A DNA stretch of 64,000 bases from Candidatus Nitrosacidococcus tergens (GTDB lineage: Bacteria > Pseudomonadota > Gammaproteobacteria > Nitrosococcales > Nitrosococcaceae), in NCBI RefSeq assembly GCF_902810445.1, contig NZ_LR778175.1, positions 1,135,001 through 1,199,000 of the forward strand. The letters are read 5' to 3'. The notes beneath the pieces were generated by a model. That model was not told where the DNA came from, ran no database searches, and saw only the letters and a list, made by a program, of their open reading frames with translations. Below, piece by piece: positions 28,640 to 37,160 of this stretch (position 1 is its first letter; each line of letters opens with the position of its first letter). The translations under genes were made by a program, and so were the position numbers.

Positions 28640-29140
28640 CTTCCTCCTAGATCAAGAAGTTAAGGAAGGGCCACTCTGGAAACACAATAGATTGTAGGAA
28701 ATTCTCTACTGTCATTAGAGTAAGTGCATCTCCCTAAATCATATTCAGACTTAAAATAAATTCAACTCCAGCAGGGTATTCAGCTTTTACTTTAGTTTTA
28801 AACAAAAATTCATAGTGGCTATGAAATATTTTCCCTAGCCGTGCTCTATATTATCTTTTTGAATATCAATACCATTGATTGATAATACAGCAAGAATAGC
28901 GTAACGCTCAAACTTAAGCTGAGATCTTCGGTAGTGCTTTATAACCGCTTTCAATTTTCTACGTAACATCTCAGCTAAGAAACTGCCATTACCGCAGGCA
29001 GGTTCTAAGAGCCAAGAATCAATTCTTTGGGTTTCTTGCTTCACTAAATTTAGTATAGCTTGGACTTCCTTTAATCCAGTATAAACTTCCCCGCGATCTA
29101 TTACATGTTTTTTAGATCTGAAATCGCACTTTCTTAGATA
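28640..29140 (-). pseudogene. Relic of a DNA methyltransferase (restriction subunit M type)
   Basis: Minus-strand frame from about 29140 to 28835 translates as RGEVYTGLKEVQAIL then EPACGNGSFLAEMLRRKL, the motif I region of N6-adenine methyltransferases, and GIDIQKDNIEH. A stop (TAG, 28835-28837) interrupts it; the homology then continues in other frames (FILSLNMIQGDALTLMTVE, about 28.8-28.65 kb) and fades out. The catalytic NPPY motif is lost. It is a decayed gene with several frameshifts and no start, not a 69-residue protein. Confidence 0.75.
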
Positions 29141-29251
29141 TTATCCATTTAAGAAATTATGGTTCAGCTAATTTTCAGCTTCAGTTCATTTTTTCTTCAG
29201 CTTGGATCGTTAGGCTTATAACTAAGGATAAATTATAGCTGGAGTCATCTT

Positions 29252-30034
29252 ATGGGGCGAAGTGCTACACACAATAAAAGAGATACGGTACTTAAATGTA
29301 TTGGTCTAGCCATCTTGCTCTTTCGCCTGTCTCTTGCTACTGGTAGCGAACCTAGAAGAGCTTGCCCCCATGTACCTGAACCTATGATTTATGATTTAGT
29401 TCGTGGGCTTTGCCCTTCTCGAGGAGAGTTAGAAATCAATACATTGACTCAATATAATCCTAGTGATGGTGGGGTAACTCCTAGCCCTGAAATAGAATAT
29501 GCTTTTTGGGATGGTTATGCGGTAGAACTTGAAGTAGATACGAATATCCCCGTAGGCCCTGGTCATTCGGAAGGAAATATGAGAATTGCCGACTATAAGC
29601 CTTCATTGCAAGGTACCTTTGGCTATCATAATAGCCACTTTGCTCATGGGTGGCAATTTACTGGGGAGTATTTTACAGATGGTAAGGGTTTTTCAAATAC
29701 AGCAATATACCTATTGGAGTACCAATTTAATAAACATTGGAGTATTTTCAGTATGGCTGGCGTACGCCGTAGTGATTTTTTTTCTAATGTATTTTATAAA
29801 GGGATAGTTAATCAGAATCTTTTTTATACATTTTCATCAGGATTAATATTGGGGTTAGAGGTAAATTGGGTATACAAACCCAACTTTCCTAGTAATTCTG
29901 ATAATCTTATTGTTATGCCTGAAGTACATAAAGAACTAACAGAGCATATTAACTTACAGTTTGGGGTTGGATTAGAGCGAACTAAGCATCAGGATTCTCT
30001 TAATACAGGAATGCGATTTGTCTATACTTTTTAA
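29252..30034 (+). CDS. Secreted, possible outer-membrane barrel protein, unknown function
   Basis: 260 residues, ATG start with GGAG 7 bases upstream. A hydrophobic signal-like segment spans about residues 13-30 (VLKCIGLAILLFRLSLATGS). The body has alternating, aromatic-rich beta strands (LEINTLTQYNP, YAVELEVDTNIPVG, HWSIFSMAGVRR) and ends in Phe (MRFVYTF), typical of an outer-membrane beta-barrel recognised by the Bam complex. No specific family was recognised. It stands between the methyltransferase graveyard and the PepSY two-component operon, about 110 bases upstream of the latter, so it could be a target of that system. Confidence 0.65.
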   Translation: MGRSATHNKRDTVLKCIGLAILLFRLSLATGSEPRRACPHVPEPMIYDLVRGLCPSRGELEINTLTQYNPSDGGVTPSPEIEYAFWDGYAVELEVDTNIPVGPGHSEGNMRIADYKPSLQGTFGYHNSHFAHGWQFTGEYFTDGKGFSNTAIYLLEYQFNKHWSIFSMAGVRRSDFFSNVFYKGIVNQNLFYTFSSGLILGLEVNWVYKPNFPSNSDNLIVMPEVHKELTEHINLQFGVGLERTKHQDSLNTGMRFVYTF

Positions 30035-30089
30035 TCTGCAAAGCTAAAAATAATTATAATTTTGTTTATATTTAATTTGCCAATAGTGT

Positions 30090-30109
30090 TTTAACCTTTT
30101 AAGGTTAAA
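30090..30109. promoter_or_regulatory. 20-base palindrome upstream of PepSY two-component operon
   Basis: Perfect inverted repeat TTTAACCTT-TT-AAGGTTAAA, 35 bases before the first PepSY gene. Likely an operator, possibly for autoregulation by the response regulator of the operon, or part of the terminator of the preceding gene. Confidence 0.5.
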
Positions 30110-30143
30110 CAATTATTAACATTTAATAAAGAAGGATAATATT

Positions 30144-30521
30144 ATGAAAAAAAATAAATTATTTATAGTTGCTTTTTTAGGATTAGCTATGAATTTTTCT
30201 CAAGCTGACGTGGCTGATTCTATTGAAAAAAATATTTCTAGTAAAGAGCAGGTAGCACAAACCCGACAAAATAATACTCAAGAGATAGAAGCTCTTTTTA
30301 AGAAGTTAGATGCAGCAGCTTTAGCAAATCACCCTAATGCAAAGGTGAGTGATTCTAGCTTAAAGAGAAAAGGAAGTGTTTACAGTTATAAAACTAAATT
30401 AACGGATGATCAGGGGGTGCAGTGGAAAATTCAAATTAACGCTGCAGATGGTACTGTCATAAATGAAAAATCTAAAGCTCCAAAAAATAAATCAAAAGAA
30501 AGTAATAGCATAGCAAAATGA
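30144..30521 (+). CDS. Periplasmic PepSY-domain protein
   Basis: 125 residues with a signal peptide (MKKNKLFIVAFLGLAMNFSQA) and one PepSY-like domain at about residues 45-110 (ALFKKLDAAALANHPNAKVS ... VQWKIQINAADGTVINEK). Such small proteins are often encoded with PhoPQ-like two-component systems and are thought to sense or modulate at the periplasmic side. Its stop overlaps the start of the next PepSY gene (ATGA). Ends in a Lys/Ser-rich tail. Confidence 0.85.
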   Translation: MKKNKLFIVAFLGLAMNFSQADVADSIEKNISSKEQVAQTRQNNTQEIEALFKKLDAAALANHPNAKVSDSSLKRKGSVYSYKTKLTDDQGVQWKIQINAADGTVINEKSKAPKNKSKESNSIAK

Positions 30522-30841
30522 TAAGCCAGAATTATTCCATAAAATGGAGAGTAGCTTTAGCCGCTCTCCTTTTTTCTGCCTCATGGAGTTTAAAAGCGGA
30601 TCTAGGGCATAATGAGGCGCTTCGCTTGCGCCAAGAAGGAAAAATTTTATCTTTTGAAGAGATTTTAGGAGCAGCCTTAAAGCGTTACCCAGGGGCATTA
30701 TTGCTAGAATCAGATCTTGAGCAGAGAAGGAAAAATATCTTTATTTATGAGTTAGAGATTCTTACTACCTCAGGTGTAGTGCGGGAGCTTAAAATTAATG
30801 CAAGTGATGGGCAAATTGTTAAAGATCAAATAGATGATTGA
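30518..30841 (+). CDS. Second periplasmic PepSY-domain protein
   Basis: 107 residues. N-terminal signal ([18 protein letters not shown]) then one PepSY domain ([20 protein letters not shown] ... [15 protein letters not shown]). It overlaps the upstream PepSY gene by 4 bases and the response regulator by 1 base (TGATG), so all four genes form one translationally coupled operon. A paralogue of its neighbour. Confidence 0.85.
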   Translation: MISQNYSIKWRVALAALLFSASWSLKADLGHNEALRLRQEGKILSFEEILGAALKRYPGALLLESDLEQRRKNIFIYELEILTTSGVVRELKINASDGQIVKDQIDD

Positions 30842-31500
30842 TGCGATTATTATTGGTAGAAGATAATATAGCACTTGCTGATCAACTACTGCCACTATTT
30901 AAAGGTCATGGTTATGCTATTGATTGGTTAGTCGATGGTCGAGATGCAGTGCTTGCACCCCATGATAATTCTTTTGATTTAGCTATTCTTGATTTAGGAT
31001 TACCTGGCTTAGATGGACTAAAAGTACTAGAGTGTTGGCGATCAGAGGGGTTAACTTTACCTGTACTTATTTTAACTGCTCGAGATTCTTGGGCAGAGCG
31101 CTTAGAGGGGTTACGAGCAGGTGCTGATGATTATTTAAGTAAACCTTTTCATCCAGATGAATTACTACTTCGAGTACAAGCAGTATTACGCCGTAGTCAT
31201 GGTACCGTGAATAACCCACGGCTTGAAGTAGGGGAATTAGCCTTAGATGAGTCACGCCAAAGTGTCTGGCAATCAGGGCAAGAATACGAGCTTACTCGTG
31301 GTGAGTTTCGTTTACTGCGTTGTTTTATGCTAAACCCAGGCAGAGTATTAACCCGTATGCAGCTCAATGACCATCTATACGATGGAGAAAGTGAGCGGGA
31401 CAGCAATGTGCTAGAAGTCCACGTCAGTCGTTTACGTCGCAAGTTAGGAGAGCAAATTATAGAAACACGTCGAGGTCAAGGTTACTGCTTTTTAGGATAA
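30841..31500 (+). CDS. OmpR/PhoP-family response regulator
   Basis: 219 residues from the ATG at 30841. Receiver domain with the phosphorylated Asp in [14 protein letters not shown] (about residue 51) and conserved Lys in [13 protein letters not shown]-terminal winged-helix DNA-binding domain ([20 protein letters not shown] ... [17 protein letters not shown]). Pairs with the kinase that begins 4 bases after its stop. The relation to PepSY proteins recalls Vibrio CarRS and related PhoPQ-like systems; the signal is unknown. Confidence 0.94.
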   Translation: MRLLLVEDNIALADQLLPLFKGHGYAIDWLVDGRDAVLAPHDNSFDLAILDLGLPGLDGLKVLECWRSEGLTLPVLILTARDSWAERLEGLRAGADDYLSKPFHPDELLLRVQAVLRRSHGTVNNPRLEVGELALDESRQSVWQSGQEYELTRGEFRLLRCFMLNPGRVLTRMQLNDHLYDGESERDSNVLEVHVSRLRRKLGEQIIETRRGQGYCFLG

Positions 31501-31504
31501 AGCT

Positions 31505-32848
31505 ATGATCTCCATGAAGCGCCAGTTAGGAATCAGCTTATTTATTAGCCTATTTATTCCTGGAGTGCTCATGGGAGAAATAGCAATCTGGTGGCTAGAT
31601 CAACGACAACGCACATCATTAATTACAAGTTTACATAGCGAAGCTATTAACATTTTGGCTGCTTTACACCACCTGCCAGAAAGTAAAAAAATTTATTTAA
31701 ATCAACAAGCAATTAATCCTATCTACCATCGTCCTTTTTCTAGGCATTACTTTACTATATCTTCAAAAGATATGTATTGGCGTTCTCGCTCTTTATGGGA
31801 TTTTCAACTAGAGGCACTTGAAGAAGATGGACTCAGTGTTGATTTAGTACTAGGTCCTCAAAAGCAGAAGCTACTTCGCTACCAAGCACATTACCAAATT
31901 GCTGATCAGCCTGTTACTATTGTTGTTGCTTTAGATTATGCTCCCCAGTTGGAGGATTTTACCTATATTAAAACCCGTGGTATTTTAATTTGGATTTTTA
32001 TTCTTATATTTTTAGCATTACTTCAGCAGTGGCTTATTCGCCGTGGCTTAACTCCCCTTAATCTTGTTCACCAACAGTTGAAGCAATTTCGAGATGGTCA
32101 ACGTACTATGTTAGATACTAATGTAGTACAAGAATTAAAACCATTAGTAGATGAAGTAAATCGATTACAAGATTATACAGAAAGACAACTGCGTCGATCT
32201 CGGCATGCGGTAGGAGATTTAAGTCACGGATTAAAAACACCACTATCAGTAATAAGAAACCAATGCCAAACTCAGTTACAAGGTACTGCTCCAACTCTTG
32301 CAAAAAATATGAGTGAACAAATTCAGCAAATGGAATCCAGTATTAAGCGAGCATTAGGTCGAGCGAGAATTGCTGCAGAGCTTGCTCCAAAAAATCGTTT
32401 TATTCCTACTGAAGATATTCCTCTATTATTTCGTACTCTACGACAAGCTTATGATAATAAGGTACAACTGAAAATAGAAGGGAAATTACCTGAACCTCTT
32501 CCCTTTGATCGAGATGATATGTTAGAGCTACTAGGTAATTTATTAGATAATGCCTGTAAGTGGGCAAATCAATCAGTAAACCTCACTTTAGAGAGTCAGC
32601 CTAAGGGATTAATGATCACAGTAACGGACGATGGTCCCGGAATTGATCCTATACATCAAAAAACCATGCTTGAGCGAGGCACTCGCTTAGATCAGCAAGT
32701 ACCTGGACAAGGGTTTGGGCTCGGGATTGTCAATGATTTAGTAGAAGCCTATGAAGGAGAGTTATTTTTAAACAATAAACTAGAGGGTGGCTTACAGGTT
32801 CGTGTTTTTTTACCATTACCTAGTTTAAGAAAAATAATATCAGGCTAA
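31505..32848 (+). CDS. PhoQ-like sensor histidine kinase
   Basis: 447 residues. Two membrane helices (about 10-27 and 159-178) flank a periplasmic sensor of about 130 residues. Then a HAMP-like linker, a dimerisation domain with phospho-accepting His in GDLSHGLKTPLSV (the PhoQ-type variant of the H box), N box LLGNLLDNACKWA, and G boxes TDDGPGIDP and GQGFGLGIVNDL. The periplasmic sensor lacks an obvious acidic patch of the PhoQ magnesium type. Its last 9 bases overlap the convergent MHS transporter gene. Confidence 0.93.
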   Translation: MISMKRQLGISLFISLFIPGVLMGEIAIWWLDQRQRTSLITSLHSEAINILAALHHLPESKKIYLNQQAINPIYHRPFSRHYFTISSKDMYWRSRSLWDFQLEALEEDGLSVDLVLGPQKQKLLRYQAHYQIADQPVTIVVALDYAPQLEDFTYIKTRGILIWIFILIFLALLQQWLIRRGLTPLNLVHQQLKQFRDGQRTMLDTNVVQELKPLVDEVNRLQDYTERQLRRSRHAVGDLSHGLKTPLSVIRNQCQTQLQGTAPTLAKNMSEQIQQMESSIKRALGRARIAAELAPKNRFIPTEDIPLLFRTLRQAYDNKVQLKIEGKLPEPLPFDRDDMLELLGNLLDNACKWANQSVNLTLESQPKGLMITVTDDGPGIDPIHQKTMLERGTRLDQQVPGQGFGLGIVNDLVEAYEGELFLNNKLEGGLQVRVFLPLPSLRKIISG

Positions 32849-34114
32849 ATCTATATCTTTTGTTTCTCCAATCATGAGCGTAGCTATAAAACTTAGCAGT
32901 GCTGCAATACTTAAATAATAGCCTACAAATTGAAGACCATAGTGAGTAGCAAGCCAAGTAGCGATGTAAGGGGCTAAAGAAGCACCAAAAATTCCAGATA
33001 AATTAAAACTAAGAGAAGTACCCGTATAGCGTACATGGGTAGGATAGAGCTCAGAGAGTACAGTTCCTAGTGGACCATAAGTATAGCCCATTAAAGAAAG
33101 ACCAATCACTAACCCTAACAATACGCCCCAGATTCCTGTTGAGAATAAATGAGCAAATAACATTCCGAAGATAGCAATAATTCCACTGATCCATAAAAGA
33201 GCATGGCGCCGACCATGTTTATCCGCATGGAGTGCTGAAAGCGGGATAGTGGCTCCAAAAAATATTACTGCAAAAATCTGCATTAACAAAAATTGTTCTC
33301 GAGAGTATCCTAGCTGGGTAGTACCCCAAGTTAAAGCAAATACAGTCACTAAATAAAATAAAACAAAGGTTGCAAGAGAAATGACTGTACCTAAAATTAA
33401 AGCACGAGTATGATAACGAAACACAGAAACCATAGGAACTTGTACTCGCCCCTCTTTATCCAGAGTTTTTTGAAATACAGGGGTTTCAGTAATTTTTAAT
33501 CGAACCCATAAACCAATAATTACTAATCCTGCACTGGCAACAAAAGGAATTCGCCAGCCCCAGCTAAAAAACTGATCATCTGTTAATAAGGCAGATAAAA
33601 CTAGAAAAATACCACTAGCAGCTATAAAACCAATAGGTGCTCCTAATTGAGGAAACATCCCATACCATGCCCGCTTACCTAAGGGAGCATGTTCAGTAGC
33701 TAATAATACTGCACCGCCCCACTCTCCACCTAATCCTAATCCTTGGCCAAAACGACATAGAGCAAGCAATAAGGGTGAGAAAATTCCAATTTGTTCATAA
33801 GTAGGTAACATGCCTATTAACACAGTACATATACCCATCGTGAGTAAAGCGGCTACTAAGGTAGCTTTACGACCTATCCGATCGCCAAAATGACCAAATA
33901 ATCCGGATCCTAAAGGTCGAGCAAAAAATGCTAAAGCAAAAGTGGCTAAAGATTGTAATACCCCCGAGGTAGGATCCGATGCAGGAAAAAACAACTTGGG
34001 AAAAACCAGTACTGCAGCAGTAGCATAAATATAAAAATCAAAAAACTCAATGGTAGTGCCTACCATACTTGCAAACAGTATCCGACCTAATGAGTTAGTA
34101 GGATTATTTATCAT
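32840..34114 (-). CDS. MFS transporter, metabolite:H+ symporter (MHS) family
   Basis: 424 residues from the ATG at 34114 (MINNPTNSLGRILFASMVGT). A longer GTG start at 34168 is rejected because it falls inside a terminator hairpin. Twelve membrane helices. Family motifs: EFFDFYIYATAAVLVFPKLF in helix 1, FGDRIGRKATLV after helix 2, GLGLGGEWGGAVLL in helix 4 and EHAPLGKRAWYG after it. Members carry dicarboxylates, proline/betaine or other small organic acids into the cell with protons; the substrate cannot be fixed from sequence. Convergent with the sensor kinase gene and downstream of the amidohydrolase unit. Confidence 0.9.
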   Translation of the reverse strand: MINNPTNSLGRILFASMVGTTIEFFDFYIYATAAVLVFPKLFFPASDPTSGVLQSLATFALAFFARPLGSGLFGHFGDRIGRKATLVAALLTMGICTVLIGMLPTYEQIGIFSPLLLALCRFGQGLGLGGEWGGAVLLATEHAPLGKRAWYGMFPQLGAPIGFIAASGIFLVLSALLTDDQFFSWGWRIPFVASAGLVIIGLWVRLKITETPVFQKTLDKEGRVQVPMVSVFRYHTRALILGTVISLATFVLFYLVTVFALTWGTTQLGYSREQFLLMQIFAVIFFGATIPLSALHADKHGRRHALLWISGIIAIFGMLFAHLFSTGIWGVLLGLVIGLSLMGYTYGPLGTVLSELYPTHVRYTGTSLSFNLSGIFGASLAPYIATWLATHYGLQFVGYYLSIAALLSFIATLMIGETKDIDLA

Positions 34115-34132
34115 AGGGTTAGTTATAATAGA

Positions 34133-34170
34133 TAAAAAAAGGTGCCTTAATTGTACAGCATAAGGCACCT
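34133..34170 (-). terminator. Terminator of the cupredoxin-amidohydrolase unit
   Basis: On the minus strand AGGTGCCTTA, 11-base loop, TAAGGCACCT, then a run of seven T. A perfect 10-base stem 35 bases after the amidohydrolase stop; it separates that unit from the MHS transporter. Confidence 0.92.
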
Positions 34171-34204
34171 ATCGAAGCTAGTTCAGCTCAAAGGAGAGTG
34201 AAAA

Positions 34205-35686
34205 TTAAGTAGGATAGCCGTCTCTACTTTTCCATAGAGATTCATACTGCTCTTTAGTTTTCGGACCAAAAGTTGTAAAACTTGGATTAGGAGAGAGAGC
34301 ATACTGCTCTCGGAAATTTTTGACTTTGTCCTGCTGTAATTTCTGGATACGACTAGGATTAATGCTATGAATCCGCAGTGTATTACCTGCAAAGATTTTT
34401 TCTTTTGCTGTTTTTGTTAATGGAGGGTAACCATATTTTTGTTGAAATTCTTCTGAAATTTCAAAGCTAGCAAAAGTTTGAATTTGATCTTGGGGGCTAC
34501 CGTACCAAATACTATCTGTACCCCAACAAATACGATCTTCCCCAAAATACTTCAATAACTTCCCCATTAAATGAGCTGCCCGATTTGGATGGGACATACT
34601 ATGGCGCCATACACTGCCTAGCTCTGCATATAAATTACCTTGATTAGGTTTAAAGTTGCTATCTTGGTGGGCTTTGATGAGACGATCTACACCTTTAGGA
34701 TTATTTGGATTATAAGGACCTTCTGCCACTTCATTTTCAAACCCAGAATGGAAAGTAATGAAGGTTACTTGAGGAAACATCTTAGCAATTCTTCCCATAT
34801 CTTCCGGTGAAGAATATTTATATTCAAGCCCCGGTAAAGATAAGCCTTTATGAACACAAATAATTGATTTTTTTAGTTTAATGGCTTTCTCAATAGCTGG
34901 AATCCCGTATTTTGGATCATCTAAAAAGAACCCTACCCCACTAGGTCCCCATTGGGGATAGAGTTTCCAAGCATCTACTTGGTATTTTTCAATCTGTTCA
35001 TCCATAAAATCAAGAGCACCTGCTTCATTAGGCAATACACCGCCATGGATTAATGCTCGGTTACGATCCCCAAGAGCTTCAGTCAGGTTTCTCACTTCAG
35101 CTGCATAGTCCGTAGGGGTGGGATTATGACCTTTTGCTCCCCATAGTGCAGAGACTACTGCAATATCTGTTTGACTATCTAAGAATACTTCCTTAACTAA
35201 TTGTTGAGCAGAATAGCAATGAAATCGTTCTTGTTCCGCTGATTTTCCTAAGCATTTAGGGGCTTGATCAAAGACCTGAGTTAAGGTTTGAATCCAAATT
35301 TTCCCTTCTTTGCCTGTTGCCCAATCTCCAGAAGGCTCTACACAATGGGTTTGCATATCTACCACTAAATAAGGGCTATTCACTGTTTTTTCCGCTAATG
35401 CTGAATCAGTGATGGTTTCTGCAGAAACATTAAAAAACCCTCCAGTAAGCCCTAAATAAGCATGAGCTTTATTCATTACAAATAATGTTGCCGCTGCCCC
35501 ACAGGCGGATTTTAAAAATGATCGCCTTGTTTTGCCTAAGTGTTTAGCTAATTCAGAGACTTTTTTATTAGCCTCCTCTTTAATTTTCTCCTGAGTATCA
35601 GTAATTTCATAGGGGGCAAACTCACCATTAGAGGTGCCATCTATTTTTATAGGTAGTCGTTTTCCTTCAGGGTCGAAATCATACAT
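34205..35686 (-). CDS. Tat-exported amidohydrolase family protein
   Basis: 493 residues. A twin-arginine motif RRSFLK followed by a hydrophobic stretch (SACGAAATLFVMNKAHA) lies at about residues 53-78, so the protein is predicted to be exported folded through Tat, with an unusually long n-region of about 50 residues. The mature part resembles PF04909 (amidohydrolase 2): VDMQTHCVEP replaces the usual HxH metal site by Gln-Thr-His, with later His residues in ICVHKGLSLP, ITFHSGFEN and the conserved CWGTDSIWYG holding the catalytic-type Asp. Substrate unknown. It follows the cupredoxin gene by 43 bases and shares its terminator. Confidence 0.82.
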   Translation of the reverse strand: MYDFDPEGKRLPIKIDGTSNGEFAPYEITDTQEKIKEEANKKVSELAKHLGKTRRSFLKSACGAAATLFVMNKAHAYLGLTGGFFNVSAETITDSALAEKTVNSPYLVVDMQTHCVEPSGDWATGKEGKIWIQTLTQVFDQAPKCLGKSAEQERFHCYSAQQLVKEVFLDSQTDIAVVSALWGAKGHNPTPTDYAAEVRNLTEALGDRNRALIHGGVLPNEAGALDFMDEQIEKYQVDAWKLYPQWGPSGVGFFLDDPKYGIPAIEKAIKLKKSIICVHKGLSLPGLEYKYSSPEDMGRIAKMFPQVTFITFHSGFENEVAEGPYNPNNPKGVDRLIKAHQDSNFKPNQGNLYAELGSVWRHSMSHPNRAAHLMGKLLKYFGEDRICWGTDSIWYGSPQDQIQTFASFEISEEFQQKYGYPPLTKTAKEKIFAGNTLRIHSINPSRIQKLQQDKVKNFREQYALSPNPSFTTFGPKTKEQYESLWKSRDGYPT

Positions 35687-35729
35687 ATAAACCTCCTCAT
35701 AATAAAGAATGCCCTGCCTAAAATTTGGG

Positions 35730-36260
35730 TTACTCAGCTGCTATTTTAACTTGTCCCTTCATACCTGCTTCCATATGTCCAGGAATCAAACAAGCAAAAT
35801 CTACAGTGCCAGATTCGTTAAATTGCCATATAAGTGCACCACTCTTCCCTGCCTCAACTGAGACTGCATTAGGATCTTCATGATCCATATCTGGCATTTG
35901 ACGCATCATTTCTGCATGCTCTTTAAGTTCATCCATAGTGCCAATCACCATTTCATGGGTGATTTTTCCATCATTTTTCACATTAAAACGAATGATTTCA
36001 TTAGGCTTTACTGTGATTTGATCAGGCACAAAACGCATACTATCATTCATAGTTACTTGAATAATTCGATTGACTTTATAAGGACTCCCTGGCTTTCCTG
36101 CTGCTGAATCATGACTATGCTCATGTCCACCATGCTCATCATGGCCACTGCTATGCCCTCCGTGGCTAGCATGTTGTTTATCATTATCTCCATGACCTTC
36201 TGCATTTAATGCGATAAACGATAATGCACCTAACATTAAAAATAGTATTTTTTTCGTCAT
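35730..36260 (-). CDS. Periplasmic cupredoxin (type 1 copper) with His-rich leader
   Basis: 176 residues. Signal peptide (MTKKILFLMLGALSFIALNAEG), then a His/Gly/Asp-rich stretch (residues about 23-52, eleven or more His) likely to bind copper, then a cupredoxin domain (about 60-176). Type 1 copper ligands are visible as His in GKITHEMVIG and Cys, His, Met in DFACLIPGHMEAGM. The Met-rich insert (AEMMRQMPDMDHED) could bind extra copper. It could be an electron carrier or a copper chaperone. First gene of a two-gene unit with the Tat amidohydrolase; divergent from acrR. Confidence 0.88.
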   Translation of the reverse strand: MTKKILFLMLGALSFIALNAEGHGDNDKQHASHGGHSSGHDEHGGHEHSHDSAAGKPGSPYKVNRIIQVTMNDSMRFVPDQITVKPNEIIRFNVKNDGKITHEMVIGTMDELKEHAEMMRQMPDMDHEDPNAVSVEAGKSGALIWQFNESGTVDFACLIPGHMEAGMKGQVKIAAE

Positions 36261-36448
36261 AATCTAGTCTCGTCTAGTTAAAATGATTTAATTTAATTAA
36301 GGTAAATATACCTGCATATAAATCTTAAGAAAGAAATAAGAGAGTGTACAGATAAAATTTATTATTTATTGATATAGTTTGTTGAAATGATTAGCTTTAA
36401 AAAAGCTAGCTATGGGAAAATTATTAGACAAAATAAGCTTATGTTTGT

Positions 36449-36468
36449 AACATACATTGTTGTATGTT
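36449..36468. promoter_or_regulatory. AcrR-type operator upstream of acrR
   Basis: Palindrome AACATACA-TTGT-TGTATGTT with perfect 8-base arms, 27 bases before the acrR start codon. It closely resembles the Escherichia coli AcrR operator and a second copy before the efflux pump at 45.2 kb. Autorepression is expected. Confidence 0.88.
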
Positions 36469-36495
36469 TATATATCTTAAATTTAAGAGCTATTA

Positions 36496-37122
36496 GTGAT
36501 TAGAAAAACGAAAGCAGATTCCCAAGAAATCCGTGAAAATATTTTAGAAGCGGCTAGCCTTATTTTTGTTGAAAAAGGAGTGGCTAAAGCAAGTCTTGAA
36601 GAAATTGCCCAAAAAGCAGGCGTTACTCGTGGGGCTGTATATTGGCATTTTAAAAATAAAATTGATATTTTTCAATCTCTTAATGATAAGCTATATCAGC
36701 CATTTACGAATATGATTTTACAAGATTTAGAAAAAGATCATCCCAATCCATTAAAACAACTTGCCGATCTATGCACTAATTTATTAATTGATTTAGAACA
36801 AAACATCCAGAAAAAACGTATTCTAACTATTTTTTTTCTAAAGTGTGATTATTCTGGAGCTATGGAGGAGGTGTTGAAAAAACAAAACAAACAGAAAAAG
36901 GAAAGCTTTGGTCTGCTTATCCATTATTTTGAGCGTGCACAGCAGAAAAATTACTTAACTACTAAGGCCAACCCTAAGATCCTTACCCTATCTCTGTTCT
37001 GTTATTTAACAGGAATTGCCCAAGAGTATATTAGAAATAGTGCTTGCTATAATTTAAAAGAGCAAGTACCTATTATGATGAATCACTTTTTTGCAGGATT
37101 TAATAAAAATTGTGATACGTAA
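36496..37122 (+). CDS. acrR: TetR/AcrR-family repressor of the RND efflux pump
   Basis: 208 residues, GTG start. N-terminal TetR helix-turn-helix (ILEAASLIFVEKGVAKASLEEIAQKAGVTRGAVYWHFKNK), C-terminal ligand-binding helices with an AcrR-like CDYSGAMEEVL segment. Known members repress acrAB and themselves and are released by drugs. Here the pump genes are 8.7 kb away, but both promoters carry the same palindrome, so control of the distant pump is a strong inference. Convergent with mgtC. Confidence 0.92.
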   Translation: MIRKTKADSQEIRENILEAASLIFVEKGVAKASLEEIAQKAGVTRGAVYWHFKNKIDIFQSLNDKLYQPFTNMILQDLEKDHPNPLKQLADLCTNLLIDLEQNIQKKRILTIFFLKCDYSGAMEEVLKKQNKQKKESFGLLIHYFERAQQKNYLTTKANPKILTLSLFCYLTGIAQEYIRNSACYNLKEQVPIMMNHFFAGFNKNCDT

Positions 37123-37160
37123 TTTATCCTACTAACGATTAATAACATAAACCAAGATTA

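Noticed and set aside
28835..29044. Possible 69-residue methyltransferase-like protein
   Set aside because: It has no good start, the homology continues on both sides, and the 3' continuation is frame-shifted; it is part of a relic.
30492..32303. Minus-strand frames opposite the PepSY/two-component operon
   Set aside because: Shadows of coding DNA; low-complexity sequences with no family features.
34115..34168. Extended N-terminus of the MHS transporter (GTG at 34168)
   Set aside because: The codons fall in a perfect terminator hairpin with a T-run belonging to the upstream unit.
35880..36107. Plus-strand frame opposite the cupredoxin gene
   Set aside because: Antisense shadow; His/Met codons of the cupredoxin create it.
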